Assembly: GCA_003550305.1 (NCBI GenBank)
Contig: QKYT01000006.1
Location: 132,823 to 142,891 of the forward strand
From: Glomus cerebriforme
Taxonomy: Eukaryota; Glomeromycota; Glomeromycetes; Glomerales; Glomeraceae
DNA: 10,069 nt
Direction: 5' to 3'
This document shows, in pieces, positions 1-7,304 of this stretch. The position numbers and the translations under genes are program-made. The first letter of the stretch is position 1, and each line of letters begins with the position of its first letter. The notes below the pieces were generated by a model that worked only from the letters and a program-made list of their open reading frames with translations, ran no database searches and had not been told where the DNA came from.

Positions 1-94
1 GAATAAATAAAGTATTAATAAGAATAAATAAAGTATTAATAAGAATAAATAAAGTATTAATAAGAATAAATAAAGTATTAATAAGAATAAATAA
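1..94. repeat. 21-bp AT-rich minisatellite
   Basis: Four full copies and one partial copy of a 21-bp unit (gaataaataaagtattaata plus a) run head to tail from the first base. The copies look identical, which suggests recent expansion or homogenisation. The array is cut by the window edge, so its true length is unknown. It ends in an A-rich run at about 95. Confidence 0.95.
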
Positions 95-487
95 AAAAAA
101 TAAAATTTTTTATTAATAAGAGTAGTTATTTTAGAATAAAAATAACTATTTTATTAGCTTTGTATTTAATAATCAAAGCAAAATCCTTTAAACTGGAATT
201 ATATTATTATATTATATAAATTTAATAATAATAATCTTTTTTTCTATTTTAATTTTATAAAATAATTTTATTAGATTATAAATATTTTTTCAAGATTATA
301 AATACATATAAAAATTTAAAAAGATTTTAAAAGAAAGCTTAGCTGTAAAAAACTAAATATTTATTTATTAATTGCTATAATAATCTAAATAAAAAATATA
401 ATAGTTGCATAGTATTATTTAAGTAATAGACTTCATTAGTTTCTATTTACTTAATAATAATAAATATATATCTCTATATATACACTT

Positions 488-556
488 AAAAAAGTATTGT
501 GCAACATGTTTTTAATCATATTAGTTGACAAAGGATTCATTACGCAATACTTTTTT
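488..556. repeat. 12-bp perfect inverted repeat
   Basis: AAAAAAGTATTG at 488-499 is the exact reverse complement of CAATACTTTTTT at 545-556, with a 45-nt loop. It could be a transcript hairpin or the remnant of a small foldback element. In such AT-rich DNA a chance origin cannot be excluded, but the arms contain non-homopolymer bases. Confidence 0.5.
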
Positions 557-697
557 GGTGTTGAGCAACACATGGCATATGTTAACATATTATAAGCCTG
601 TTCAAAACTTCCTGATATTCTTCTAAAATGGCAATTCGTATATGTACTAAATAAAAACACATTTATTTACAGCAATAAGAGATTATGAGTTTTTTTA

Positions 698-849
698 TTG
701 AGAATTATATACATAAAATATATGTTAAAAATTAAGAATATATATATAAATGAATTTAAGCTGTTTCTTGTCTTTGAGAATATTATACATGAAATATATA
801 TTAAAAAATTTAAGAATATATAAAATAAATTAAGTGGTTTCTTTTTCTA
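698..849. repeat. 76-bp tandem duplication
   Basis: Two adjacent copies, 698-773 and 774-849, both begin ttgagaat and end in a tttct-like pyrimidine run. They differ by scattered substitutions and small indels, roughly four-fifths identical by eye. No coding function is visible. The second copy ends in TTTCTAG, which resembles a splice acceptor, but no exon follows. Confidence 0.7.
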
Positions 850-1010
850 GGTAATGTATAGGGCAATTCAAATATTGTTTTTTCTTTTGTGATCTTTCCT
901 ATATAATAAATAAAGTAAATAAAAGCAAAGTTAATATTTTACCTTTAAAAATATAATTTGTTTATACTATATACTATACATAATATATTTCATTATCAGA
1001 AAGCTGATGA

Positions 1011-1112
1011 TGTAGTGATCATGAAGGAGATAATGATGATGATAGTGGTGATAATGATGATGGTGTTTATGGAGGTAAAGGTGATGATGATGAGAGTAAA
1101 GTAAATAGTTAA
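1011..1112 (+). other. Short Asp/Gly-rich open stretch, GATGAT microrepeat
   Basis: A 33-codon open stretch after a TGA reads as an Asp-, Gly- and Asn-rich peptide built from GAT/GGT/AAT codons and ends at TAA (1110-1112). It may be the acidic C-terminal tail of a decayed gene or a simple GAT trinucleotide repeat. A second frame (ATG at 1021) gives a Met/Val-rich peptide that is clearly an artefact of the repeat. Nothing upstream joins to it, so coding is unproven. Confidence 0.2.
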
Positions 1113-1285
1113 AATGACAGAATCTATTATTAATATTTTAATTTACACTTACAGGTTTTTTATGCCTTTTTGATAGAGTTTTGTGATTATAATGTATGCG
1201 TTCTCAATTGCGAAGTTTACTATTTCTCCTTACCAAAAATAGTATCATTTCTTTCCTTTTCCTTGTGACTTTTCAAGATTTTTGA

Positions 1286-2012
1286 GAATTACCAGAATTA
1301 TAATTAGGTTTATTGCTACTATTGTTATGGTCATGTTAAATAAGGATATATTTTACAGAAACATGATTTCCTTAATATGCAGTAACTGCAAAGCAATTGC
1401 ATATTGACTATATAGTTATTACTATATTTAGTAATAGCTTAATTGTTACCTAACGATTAACATGTAATTACTGCATATTAAGGAATCCAAGTTTTTCCTA
1501 AGTAGCTATGATCATATTCTTGATATTTCTAATATTCATGGTATTTCAGACTAGTTGAACCTTCCTCTTGTGCATTGTAATCCTTACTTAAGGAATCATT
1601 TCCTATATGTTTAGAGGACCATTTAGAACTACTAGAATTATAACTAGGCTTATCACTACTATTATTATAATCATATTAAATAAGATTATAGTCATAATCA
1701 TATTCTTAATATTTGTGATATTTGTGATATTTGTGGTATTTCAGATTAGTTAAACCTTCCTCTTACATATTGTAATCCTTATTTAAGATATCATTTTTTA
1801 CATGTTTAGAGGACCATTTAGAATTACCAGAATTATAACTAGGTTTATCACTACTATTATAATGGTCATGTTGAATAAGATTATAGTTATGATCATATTT
1901 TTGGTATTCCTAGTATTTGTGATATTTGTGATGTTCCAAACTAGTTGAACCTTCCTCTTGCATATCATAATCTTTGTTTAAGAAATTTTTTATATGTTTA
2001 AGAGACCATTCA
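1286..2012. repeat. ~190-bp coding tandem repeat, three units plus partial
   Basis: Units begin at 1286, 1626 and 1821, with a partial fourth from about 2013. Lengths are 340, 195 and 192 bp. The first becomes 186 bp when the nested MITE and its duplicated TA are removed, so the units correspond to 62, 65 and 64 codons on the minus strand. The second unit carries an extra 9-bp gatatttgt copy (three codons) near 1715-1735. This is the DNA-level basis of the protein repeats in the surrounding pseudogene. Confidence 0.9.
1351..1502. mobile_element. 152-bp MITE, Tc1/mariner-type, TA target duplication
   Basis: Comparison with the two sister repeat units defines the insertion to the base: the first unit has 154 extra bases, equal to 152 bp plus one duplicated TA (TA at 1349-1350 and 1503-1504). 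The ends form a 35-bp terminal inverted repeat with no gaps. The inner 18 bp (TTCCTTAATATGCAGTAA at 1368-1385) match the complement of 1468-1485 perfectly, while the outer parts have diverged. The right end contains AAAAACTTGGAT, like the AAAAGTTTGGAT core of many Tc1/mariner termini. The interior has nested short palindromes and no coding capacity. Movement would have needed a transposase in trans; none matching these ends is in the window. Confidence 0.88.
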
Positions 2013-2116
2013 TTAATAAGATTAGAGAATTCAATATCTGTTAGTCATATCCGTTCATCAACATCATGTAAAAGCTGAAGGATGCATGTTTTTTTTGCCT
2101 TATAATCAGAAAGATT

Positions 2117-2390
2117 TCATCTCTATAAATGATATTAAATATTATTTAATCTACAATTTAACTCTAAAAATATACAAGTTTACTTACCAACTTATATTCC
2201 TTGATAATTTTCTTCTAATAAAATCATAACTGATCTTCACATCTTTCTAAATTTACCTGTTATATAAAAAGTAATGTTAGCAGTGCATCCCACTTTTTAT
2301 TTAGTGATAAAGGAAGGTATATAGTTAATTTCTTTTTCAGAACCAACAGACCTTTACCAAAACAAAGTTAGAGCACCTGAATTTAAGGAC
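2117..2390. other. Non-coding gap, possible minus-strand intron
   Basis: I see no gene here. The stretch lies between two minus-strand exon-like segments and is AT-rich, with several possible GT and AG boundaries on the minus strand (for example TTTATAG just before 2120). No phase-consistent junction could be fixed by eye. It could be an intron of the pseudogene or plain spacer. Confidence 0.3.
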
Positions 2391-2567
2391 TTAGAGTAGA
2401 TACCAAGCTATCAAATCCAGTAATTCTTCAAAGTCAAGTATATGATCGGCTAAAAAGTTACCTTTTCTTTGCAAAATAAAAGAAGAACGCATCTTTTTGT
2501 TAAGAGTAATACTTAAATTTCTGGCTTCAAATAAGAAATGACCAGCCCAAAAATTGTTGAAATTATT
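2391..2567 (-). pseudogene. Unrecognised 58-codon exon-like fragment
   Basis: The minus strand is open from 2567 to a TAA at 2393-2391. It gives a peptide with normal amino-acid balance, including two Trp, NFWAGHFLFEARN near the start and ADHILDFEELLDLIAW near the end. Codon content is much less A/T-homopolymeric than the flanks. There is no ATG at the beginning (the first Met is internal), so this is an exon or a remnant rather than a whole gene. It points the same way as the repeat-bearing pseudogene 275 bp downstream and could be part of it. I do not recognise a domain. Confidence 0.4.
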
Positions 2568-2758
2568 TCACCTAGAACACATTGTTAATGAAAATATTAT
2601 GATACTTTGATTTAATTCAAGAAAATTGCAGTATGATTTGTTATCTTAGTTTTGTAAATAAGTGACAAGAGTTAAAAAGTTAAAGGTTAGTTAGAAACAG
2701 TTGAATTTTTACTTTTTTTTACAAGTTAGATTGCAAGTTACAAAACTTATCATTATAA

Positions 2759-3557
2759 TCTGCGTATTCAGATATTTTTTGTGAGAATAGAGAGCTTAAA
2801 AAAAGTTGGACGCTTTTATATATACCTGATTTTATCATGTCTATGATTATGAATGACAATACGCACTCAGTAGCAAGTGATCATTAAACTTCTGGAAATA
2901 ATTTTTATACCACCAAATTTGTATTACATATAGGTTAGTTTTTTTTTCTTTACTGCTCTTGTGATGAAAGAGTATTTTATTTATTATACATTTATACTTA
3001 AGTAAAAAACAAATAACTTTTTAACCTCCTTACATACCTACTTTTAAAGATATCAAATCAATGACAGTCGACTACTTTCTAACTTAACAGGATGGCCTCA
3101 TAGACTATCAGCTTTTAAATCCTATTGGTCTTATTATATCTGGAATAGTGATTCTAAATTAGTACATCATATTGATTGTATTTTTACTCATAAAGTTTTA
3201 CCTTCTATATATTTTTTACATATGGATGGGGTGTATATGTGTAAAATATCAAAATAAATAAAATTTCTAATATATATTCAGATGAACTAATTCTGGTATA
3301 TTACCACTTTGGAGAAGAGTTAAAGAAGTGTCTTGCTTATTATAAAAAAATGGATGAAGATCATGAGACCACAAAGAAGGTCTACAATGAAATTAAAAAT
3401 TAGCTTCTCAAAGAGATTTTCAAGTATACTATTCGAAAAAAGCGAGAAAGGTTTATGATCTTTTTTTTATATTAGTGATAATAAAATTCAACAGATGATG
3501 TTTATTCAATGAATAAAGAGTGCTAAATTAGCCTTTAACATTATTAGAATTTAGGAC
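2759..3557 (+). pseudogene. Decayed multi-exon gene, lineage-specific family
   Basis: Three stretches on the plus strand read like one damaged protein. Stretch one (2759-2938) includes KKSWTLLYIPDFI and has one TAA at 2885. Stretch two (3048-3257) includes GWPHRLSAFKSYWSYYIW. Stretch three (3245-3557) includes YSDELILVYYHFGEELKK and KKVYNEIKN. A GTTAGT donor at 2934 and a TTAACAG acceptor ending at 3090 would join the first two in phase, through a split Gly codon, with a 157-nt intron. A frame change separates stretches two and three near 3245-3257. A run of eight T (3461-3468) causes another, and TAG (3401), TGA (3510) and TAG interrupt the rest. The third part, charged and probably helical, resembles from memory repeated hypothetical proteins of Rhizophagus. 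I cannot assign a function. Confidence 0.5.
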
Positions 3558-3950
3558 TTAAAGGTTCATATAAATTAAAATCCATAATTATAATATAGAG
3601 ATTTAATAACTAAATGATAAAAATTAATGAAAATTAATGAATTAATTTTTTTAGTGAATAAAGAGGTAATTATAATATTATTAAAAGAGAATAAAAGGAA
3701 AAAAGCTTAATGACAAGCTTGATTTATATATATAAATATTGTATTACCATATGATTATACAGTACATATAGCAACAAAATTTGATAAAAGTTAAATTACT
3801 ACTACTTATTCAAAAAAAAAAATAAATATAAAGTATAAACATATAATAATATAATAGATTAAGCTTAATAAAACTACATTTTTAAATTTTTTGTAAAATA
3901 TTTTTTAATAAAATAGTAGTAATTCAAAGTTGGAATATTTTACTATTAAA
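3558..3950. other. AT-rich spacer without genes
   Basis: Nothing protein-like is visible in any frame. There are short direct repeats of aaaattaatga (about 3617-3645) and an AAGCTT pair flanking ATGAC near 3703-3720. Otherwise the sequence is A/T runs. Confidence 0.6.
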
Positions 3951-4260
3951 TTTTTTTTTTTTTTTTTGAAGATACGCTGTTGCATGAACTTTATTCTGTA
4001 AATCAATGAGCAATGTTCAGAATATAATAATGAATAAAATTATATAGCTCAGACATAAGACCTCTAAAAGAAAATCTCAACGCGTTGCACTTACATAGCA
4101 TGAGTCCTTAAAGTGAGATCTGAAAGCAAAACTCTCCTTAGATATTAGTATGCTCTAGTTCTCCCCTATACTCCAGTGCTAGCACCAAATAAAAAACCTT
4201 TCAATCAGTCCTTTCAAATCTCCTTACAATTACATTAGATCTTCTAACTAGTATGATTTG
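3951..4260 (-). mobile_element. Possible retroposed, polyadenylated transcript end
   Basis: On the minus strand an AATAAA (3995-3990) is followed after 22 nt by a run of 17 A (3967-3951), the spacing expected between a polyadenylation signal and a poly(A) tail. A genomic poly(A) tract immediately after the cleavage position is typical of a reverse-transcribed RNA copy (SINE, LINE 3' end or processed pseudogene). The adjoining body, to about 4260, is less AT-rich than its surroundings and not clearly coding. It contains a TACTAAT followed by TTTGCTTTCAG on the minus strand, reminiscent of an intron end. I could not define the 5' end or a target-site duplication, so the alternative is a chance T17 run. 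Confidence 0.35.
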
Positions 4261-4322
4261 TTATAATAGAGATTAGACTATTGTAAGAAAATTTATAGAA
4301 GCCAGCTACTAAGGTTGCTTGT

Positions 4323-4466
4323 CAAAACTAGAGAGTTTCAGCGGAATAGCGTATGCGAAACTGCTGAAACTAGTTTTGCAAAATCACCTGAAATGCTGAA
4401 ACTGCCAAAACTGTTTTGGCATTTCAGCATAGTATATCATATGACATACATACAGTTTCAGCATTT
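4323..4466. repeat. GTTTCAGC/GCTGAAAC stem-loop cluster
   Basis: Five copies of one 8-mer in both orientations lie in 128 bp: 4335, 4363, 4395, 4421 (one mismatch) and 4455. They build a 16-bp stem with a 4-nt bulge (4323-4342 with 4363-4378). They also build a 17-bp stem with one bulged C and a 3-nt loop (4393-4410 with 4414-4430), and a 14-bp perfect pair (4391-4404 with 4453-4466). The last two share the left arm, so they exclude one another. Likely explanations are the subterminal region of a DNA transposon or a foldback element. No open frame accompanies it. Confidence 0.7.
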
Positions 4467-4547
4467 TGATAATCATTTGATAAATAATTAAAAAAATTTT
4501 TTTATTAAAAATTTTTTTTTTTATATTTTTTTCTCTTTTTTTTTTAG

Positions 4548-5367
4548 GTTATCAGACTTCTTGGATAACTTAAATGTAAGTTGAAAGAGAAAGAGACTTT
4601 TTTTAATATTAAAAAAACGTTACTAATGTTTCTTTCTTTATTTTTTTTAGGTTATCGGACTCCTTTGGCGAACTGGACTTAAAATGTAAGTTGAAAAGGA
4701 GGAATGTTTTTTTTAATATTAAAAGAAACATTACTAACATTTTTTTTTCTATTTTTTTAGGTTATCAGACTCCTTGGGCGGACTGAACTTGAAATGTAAG
4801 TTAGAAAGGGGAATGATTCTTTTAATATTAAAAGAAATATTACTAACGTTTCTTTTTTTATTTTTTTAGGTTACTGGACTCCTTAGACGAACTGGACTTG
4901 GAATGTAAATTGGAAAAGGGGAATATTTTTTTTAATATTAAAAGAAATGTTACTAACGTTTCTTTCTCTATTTTTTTTAGGTTACCAGATTCCTTAGGCG
5001 AACTGAACTTGGAATGTAAGTTGTAAAGGGGGAATGATTCTTTTAATATTAAAAGAAATGTTATTAACATTTTTTTTTCTATTTTTTTAGATTACCAGAC
5101 TCCTTGGGTGAACTGAACTTGGAATGTAAGTTGAAAAGGAAAAATGTTTTTTTTAATATTAAAAGAAATGTTACTAACATTCCTTTCTCTATTTTTTTTA
5201 GGTTACCGAACTTCTTGGGTAAAATGGATTTGGAATGTAAGTTAAAAAGAAGGGGAGAGTTTTTTAATATTAAAGAAACGTTACTAATATTTCTTTCTTT
5301 ATTTTTTTAGGTTGCCAAACCTTCTCGGACAAACTGAACTTGGAAATGGAGTTTACTTCAAAGAAAT
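4548..5367 (+). repeat. Tandem mini-exon/intron satellite, eight ~110-bp units
   Basis: Each unit begins directly after a T-rich tract ending in AG and carries a mini-exon: 4548-4575 (28 nt), 4651-4685, 4761-4795, 4870-4904, 4981-5015, 5091-5125, 5202-5236 (35 nt each) and 5311-5367 (extended). Seven introns of 74-76 nt lie between them. Donors are GTAAGT in six and GTAAAT in one. A branch-site match sits about 23 nt before the acceptor: TACTAAC in four, TACTAAT or TATTAAC in the others. Every intron contains TTTTAATATTAAA or a close variant, able to pair with itself. A 35-nt exon changes the frame, and stops appear when consecutive exons are joined, so serial inclusion is not translatable. 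Read without splicing, two units are open (5104-5310, containing ELNLECKLKR). Unit spacing is 103-111 bp. Whether it is transcribed and spliced is unknown. Confidence 0.85.
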
Positions 5368-5479
5368 GTAATCTTTTATTATAATATTAAATAAACATAA
5401 AAATTACAATAAATTATTCAATTACAGGATTAAAATATTAAAACACGATATGTTTAATATGTCGATTTTACATATTTAG
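5311..5479 (+). other. Possible terminal exons spliced from the satellite
   Basis: The last repeat unit has lost the usual donor and runs on to a GTAATC donor at 5368. A 60-nt AT-rich intron ending in AATTACAG (5427) follows. Reading the exon in the frame LPNLLGQTEL and joining 5367 to 5428 keeps the frame (FKEM then IKILKHDM) for a further 17 codons to TAG at 5477-5479. This makes the array look like the duplicated interior of a real gene's 3' end. No promoter or first exon was found, and I do not recognise the peptide. Confidence 0.35.
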
Positions 5480-5613
5480 TGAGGAATGCATAAAATGCAT
5501 GGCATATTTTAAGAAACGTAATTTAATTAATGTAATTATATATAACATATAATTAGAAATGAGTATTAATTTTATTTCTTAATTAAACATAGGGTTTTTT
5601 TTATCAAATGTTC

Positions 5614-6844
5614 CTAAACCAAATGCTCTCAACAAAACCAGTTTCTGGCCAAAAGAAAGCAAGATAAAACTCAAATTACAGTTCTTCTCAGTGTTAATGC
5701 AATAGGAACTGATAAGTTAAAACCATAGGTAATTGGCAATTCGAATCACCGTAGACCTCTTTCAAGAATTAATTTTTAGCATCTTCCTATTCATTATTGA
5801 AATAATCCTAAAGCATGGATGAACTCTTCAATTTTTAAAGAAGTTCTTTGTGAAATAGACAGTTATTTCAGAGTACAAGATAAAAAAATCTTGCTTTTAG
5901 TTGATAATATTCTATCACATTTTAATCTGAATCTTTTACCAGCCTTAGAGATTAATCATAAAGATAACAATAAAGATAAATCATCTACACCTAATAAAAT
6001 CTTTGTTTATTAGATTTTTTTATATACTAATTAATATTATTTTCTACAATTTAATTATAGAAAATTGAGCTTCAAGAGATCATAGTGATCATAGTGGATG
6101 TGAATTAAAAAGTCATAATAGTCATAGTAGTGATTCAAGAAGTAAGTCAAGTGAACATTAATCTGATATCTTCTAGCTTCAACTAACTCATGTTAAAGTA
6201 ACTTTCCTATCTCCTAACACTACAAGTCATCTTCAACCACTCGATGTCAGAATTATTGCTAGTTTCAAAAACTACTTCAAGAGAAAGTATTGTCATCATA
6301 TGTTGGATCTATTTGAAGATGGAAAGAATATAAACAAAGAAAAAATTAATATAAAAGAAGCAATTAACTATATTGCAGAAGTATAAGCAGTGTGACTGAA
6401 GAAATGATCTTTAACTGCTAAAGAAAAACTGGAATTTTGCCTTCTTTATCTGATAAAGATAGAGATAATATATCACAGACCTAATAAAGAATAATAGGTA
6501 ACGAAATAGCAGAAATTGATCAAATTATCAGGAAGCTTGATATGGATAATCCTTCTGCTACTTTGTTGGTAAATGAATTAAACAATTTTTTTCAAGACTT
6601 GAAAAAAATTCCAACTGAAAAGATATTAGACAAAAATGATATTATAAGGTTAATTCAAGAGGATATGTGTGATGAAGATAGTGATTCAGAAAAGAAGGAA
6701 GTTGTAGTCTTTTCAGATGATGCTCTCAAATCCTTACAAACTTGTATCATATTTTTTGAGCAACAATCTATTGATGAATTTCGTATAGAAAATATAAGCC
6801 TCTTTAAGAAATACTTTAAGATTATTAAACGATTTGAGCAATAA
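5614..6844 (+). pseudogene. Decayed pogo/Tigger-type DDE transposase
   Basis: The family cuts and pastes DNA transposons at TA sites using a DDE catalytic triad. Visible landmarks in order are LSTKPVSGQKKAR (about 5620-5663), ITVLLSVNAIGTDKLKP (5675-5725), NPKAWMNSSIF (from 5808), KKILLLVDN with the second catalytic Asp (5903-5905), and FLSPNTTSHLQPLD with the third Asp (6243-6245). Then come VTEEMIFNC (6392 on) and RKTGILPSL, and a clean 100-codon C-terminal end (6542-6844) with ALKSLQTCIIFFEQQ. The N-terminal DNA-binding domain and the first Asp are absent. At least three frame changes (near 5664, between 6013 and 6069, and near 6390) and several stops kill it. The loop between Asp 2 and Asp 3 is about 113 codons instead of the usual 30-odd. 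No matching terminal repeats were found. Confidence 0.88.
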
Positions 6845-7304
6845 TCCCAAAAATAGGCATCAATTTTAGATTTTTTAAATTGATTACTGTATCTAATTGT
6901 ATCACATAATTTATTTTTATGCAGAGCATTAATTTTTGCGTTAATATTATAGCATTTAATAATAATAATTAAACATTTGTAATACATTTTATTAATATTT
7001 AATAATTAATAACTAATAAAATAATATATTTTATTAACTAATAACTGATAAATAATATACATTATAATATTAATTTTATTAAAATAAGTAAACTAACTAA
7101 AGTCCTAATTAAAACTTCTATATAGTCATCACACATGATTTTTAATATGATGGTGATTGTATGAAGGTTATCTTTTCATAGTCATACTTCTATAAAATTA
7201 CCAAATTTAGTAGAACTGATTAAGTGACTATATGGAGAAACTGTAGTATAAAAAAAATTAATAAGAAAAAAGATTATTCATTGTAAACTTAAGGATAAGA
7301 GAAT
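6845..7304. other. AT-rich spacer after the transposase
   Basis: No gene is visible. The minus-strand frame 6655-6987 is the complement of the transposase end plus A/T sequence. A small hairpin lies at about 7128-7155 (ATCACACATGAT against ATGATGGTGAT). A 9-bp inverted pair, ATATAGTCA (7120) and TGACTATAT (7225), may mark another very decayed foldback element but is too weak to call. Confidence 0.5.

Larger units (their letters stand above)
95..1004. other. Gene-poor AT-rich spacer
   Basis: No convincing gene was found. The stretch is nearly all A/T, with short open frames that do not look protein-like. Around 485-670 both strands hold a moderately open frame: minus 451-660 from an ATG, and plus from about 470 interrupted by one TAA. 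The overlap gives no basis to choose, and neither resembles a family I know. The local hairpin and tandem duplication are listed separately. Confidence 0.6.
1153..2116 (-). pseudogene. Decayed exon with ~64-residue protein repeats
   Basis: Read on the minus strand from 2116 down, the frame gives a plausible globular stretch (CILQLLHDVDERI, then LTDIEFSNLINEW). It continues without frame change into a Tyr/His/Lys/Ser-rich repetitive region whose units share EEGSTSL, KYHKY, SSDKPSYNS and SKWSSKH. Nine in-frame stops interrupt it: six TAA/TAG and three TGA. The exon appears to end at a GTAAGT donor (1152 down to 1147). The 152-bp MITE must be ignored to keep the frame; doing so restores exact alignment with the sister repeats. 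Repeat periods are multiples of three, and one indel between copies is exactly 9 bp, as expected of former coding sequence. The protein's function is unknown to me. The fragment at 2391-2567 may be an upstream exon. Confidence 0.75.

Noticed and set aside
451..660. Minus-strand 69-codon ORF
   Set aside because: The opposite strand is almost equally open. The end is low-complexity Tyr/Ile, and no family or splice context supports it.
3968..4260. tRNA-derived SINE promoter or a tRNA gene
   Set aside because: A weak box A-like GCTAGCACTGG is present on the minus strand, but no convincing box B at the right distance and no cloverleaf was found.
4391..4435. Helitron 3' end (hairpin near a terminus)
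   Set aside because: No CTRR follows the hairpin and no Helitron 5' TC end or Rep/helicase remnant was seen.
4858..5070. Minus-strand 70-codon ORF with FSSPKES repeats
   Set aside because: It is the complement of the satellite units. The splice motifs are all oriented on the plus strand, and units of 109-111 bp do not keep a minus frame.
5104..5310. Plus-strand 68-codon ORF as an ordinary gene
   Set aside because: It runs through two satellite units and their intron-like parts and exists only because one unit happens to be 111 bp long. It is described as part of the array instead.
4548..5367. CRISPR array
   Set aside because: Both halves of each unit are repeated, so there are no unique spacers, and the context is eukaryotic.
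6655..6987. Minus-strand 110-codon ORF
   Set aside because: It overlaps the clean transposase C-terminus on the other strand, which has recognisable motifs, and the remainder is AT-rich spacer.
7114..7240. Another MITE with ATATAGTCA/TGACTATAT ends
   Set aside because: Only 9 bp match perfectly, the outer bases diverge and no target duplication is visible.
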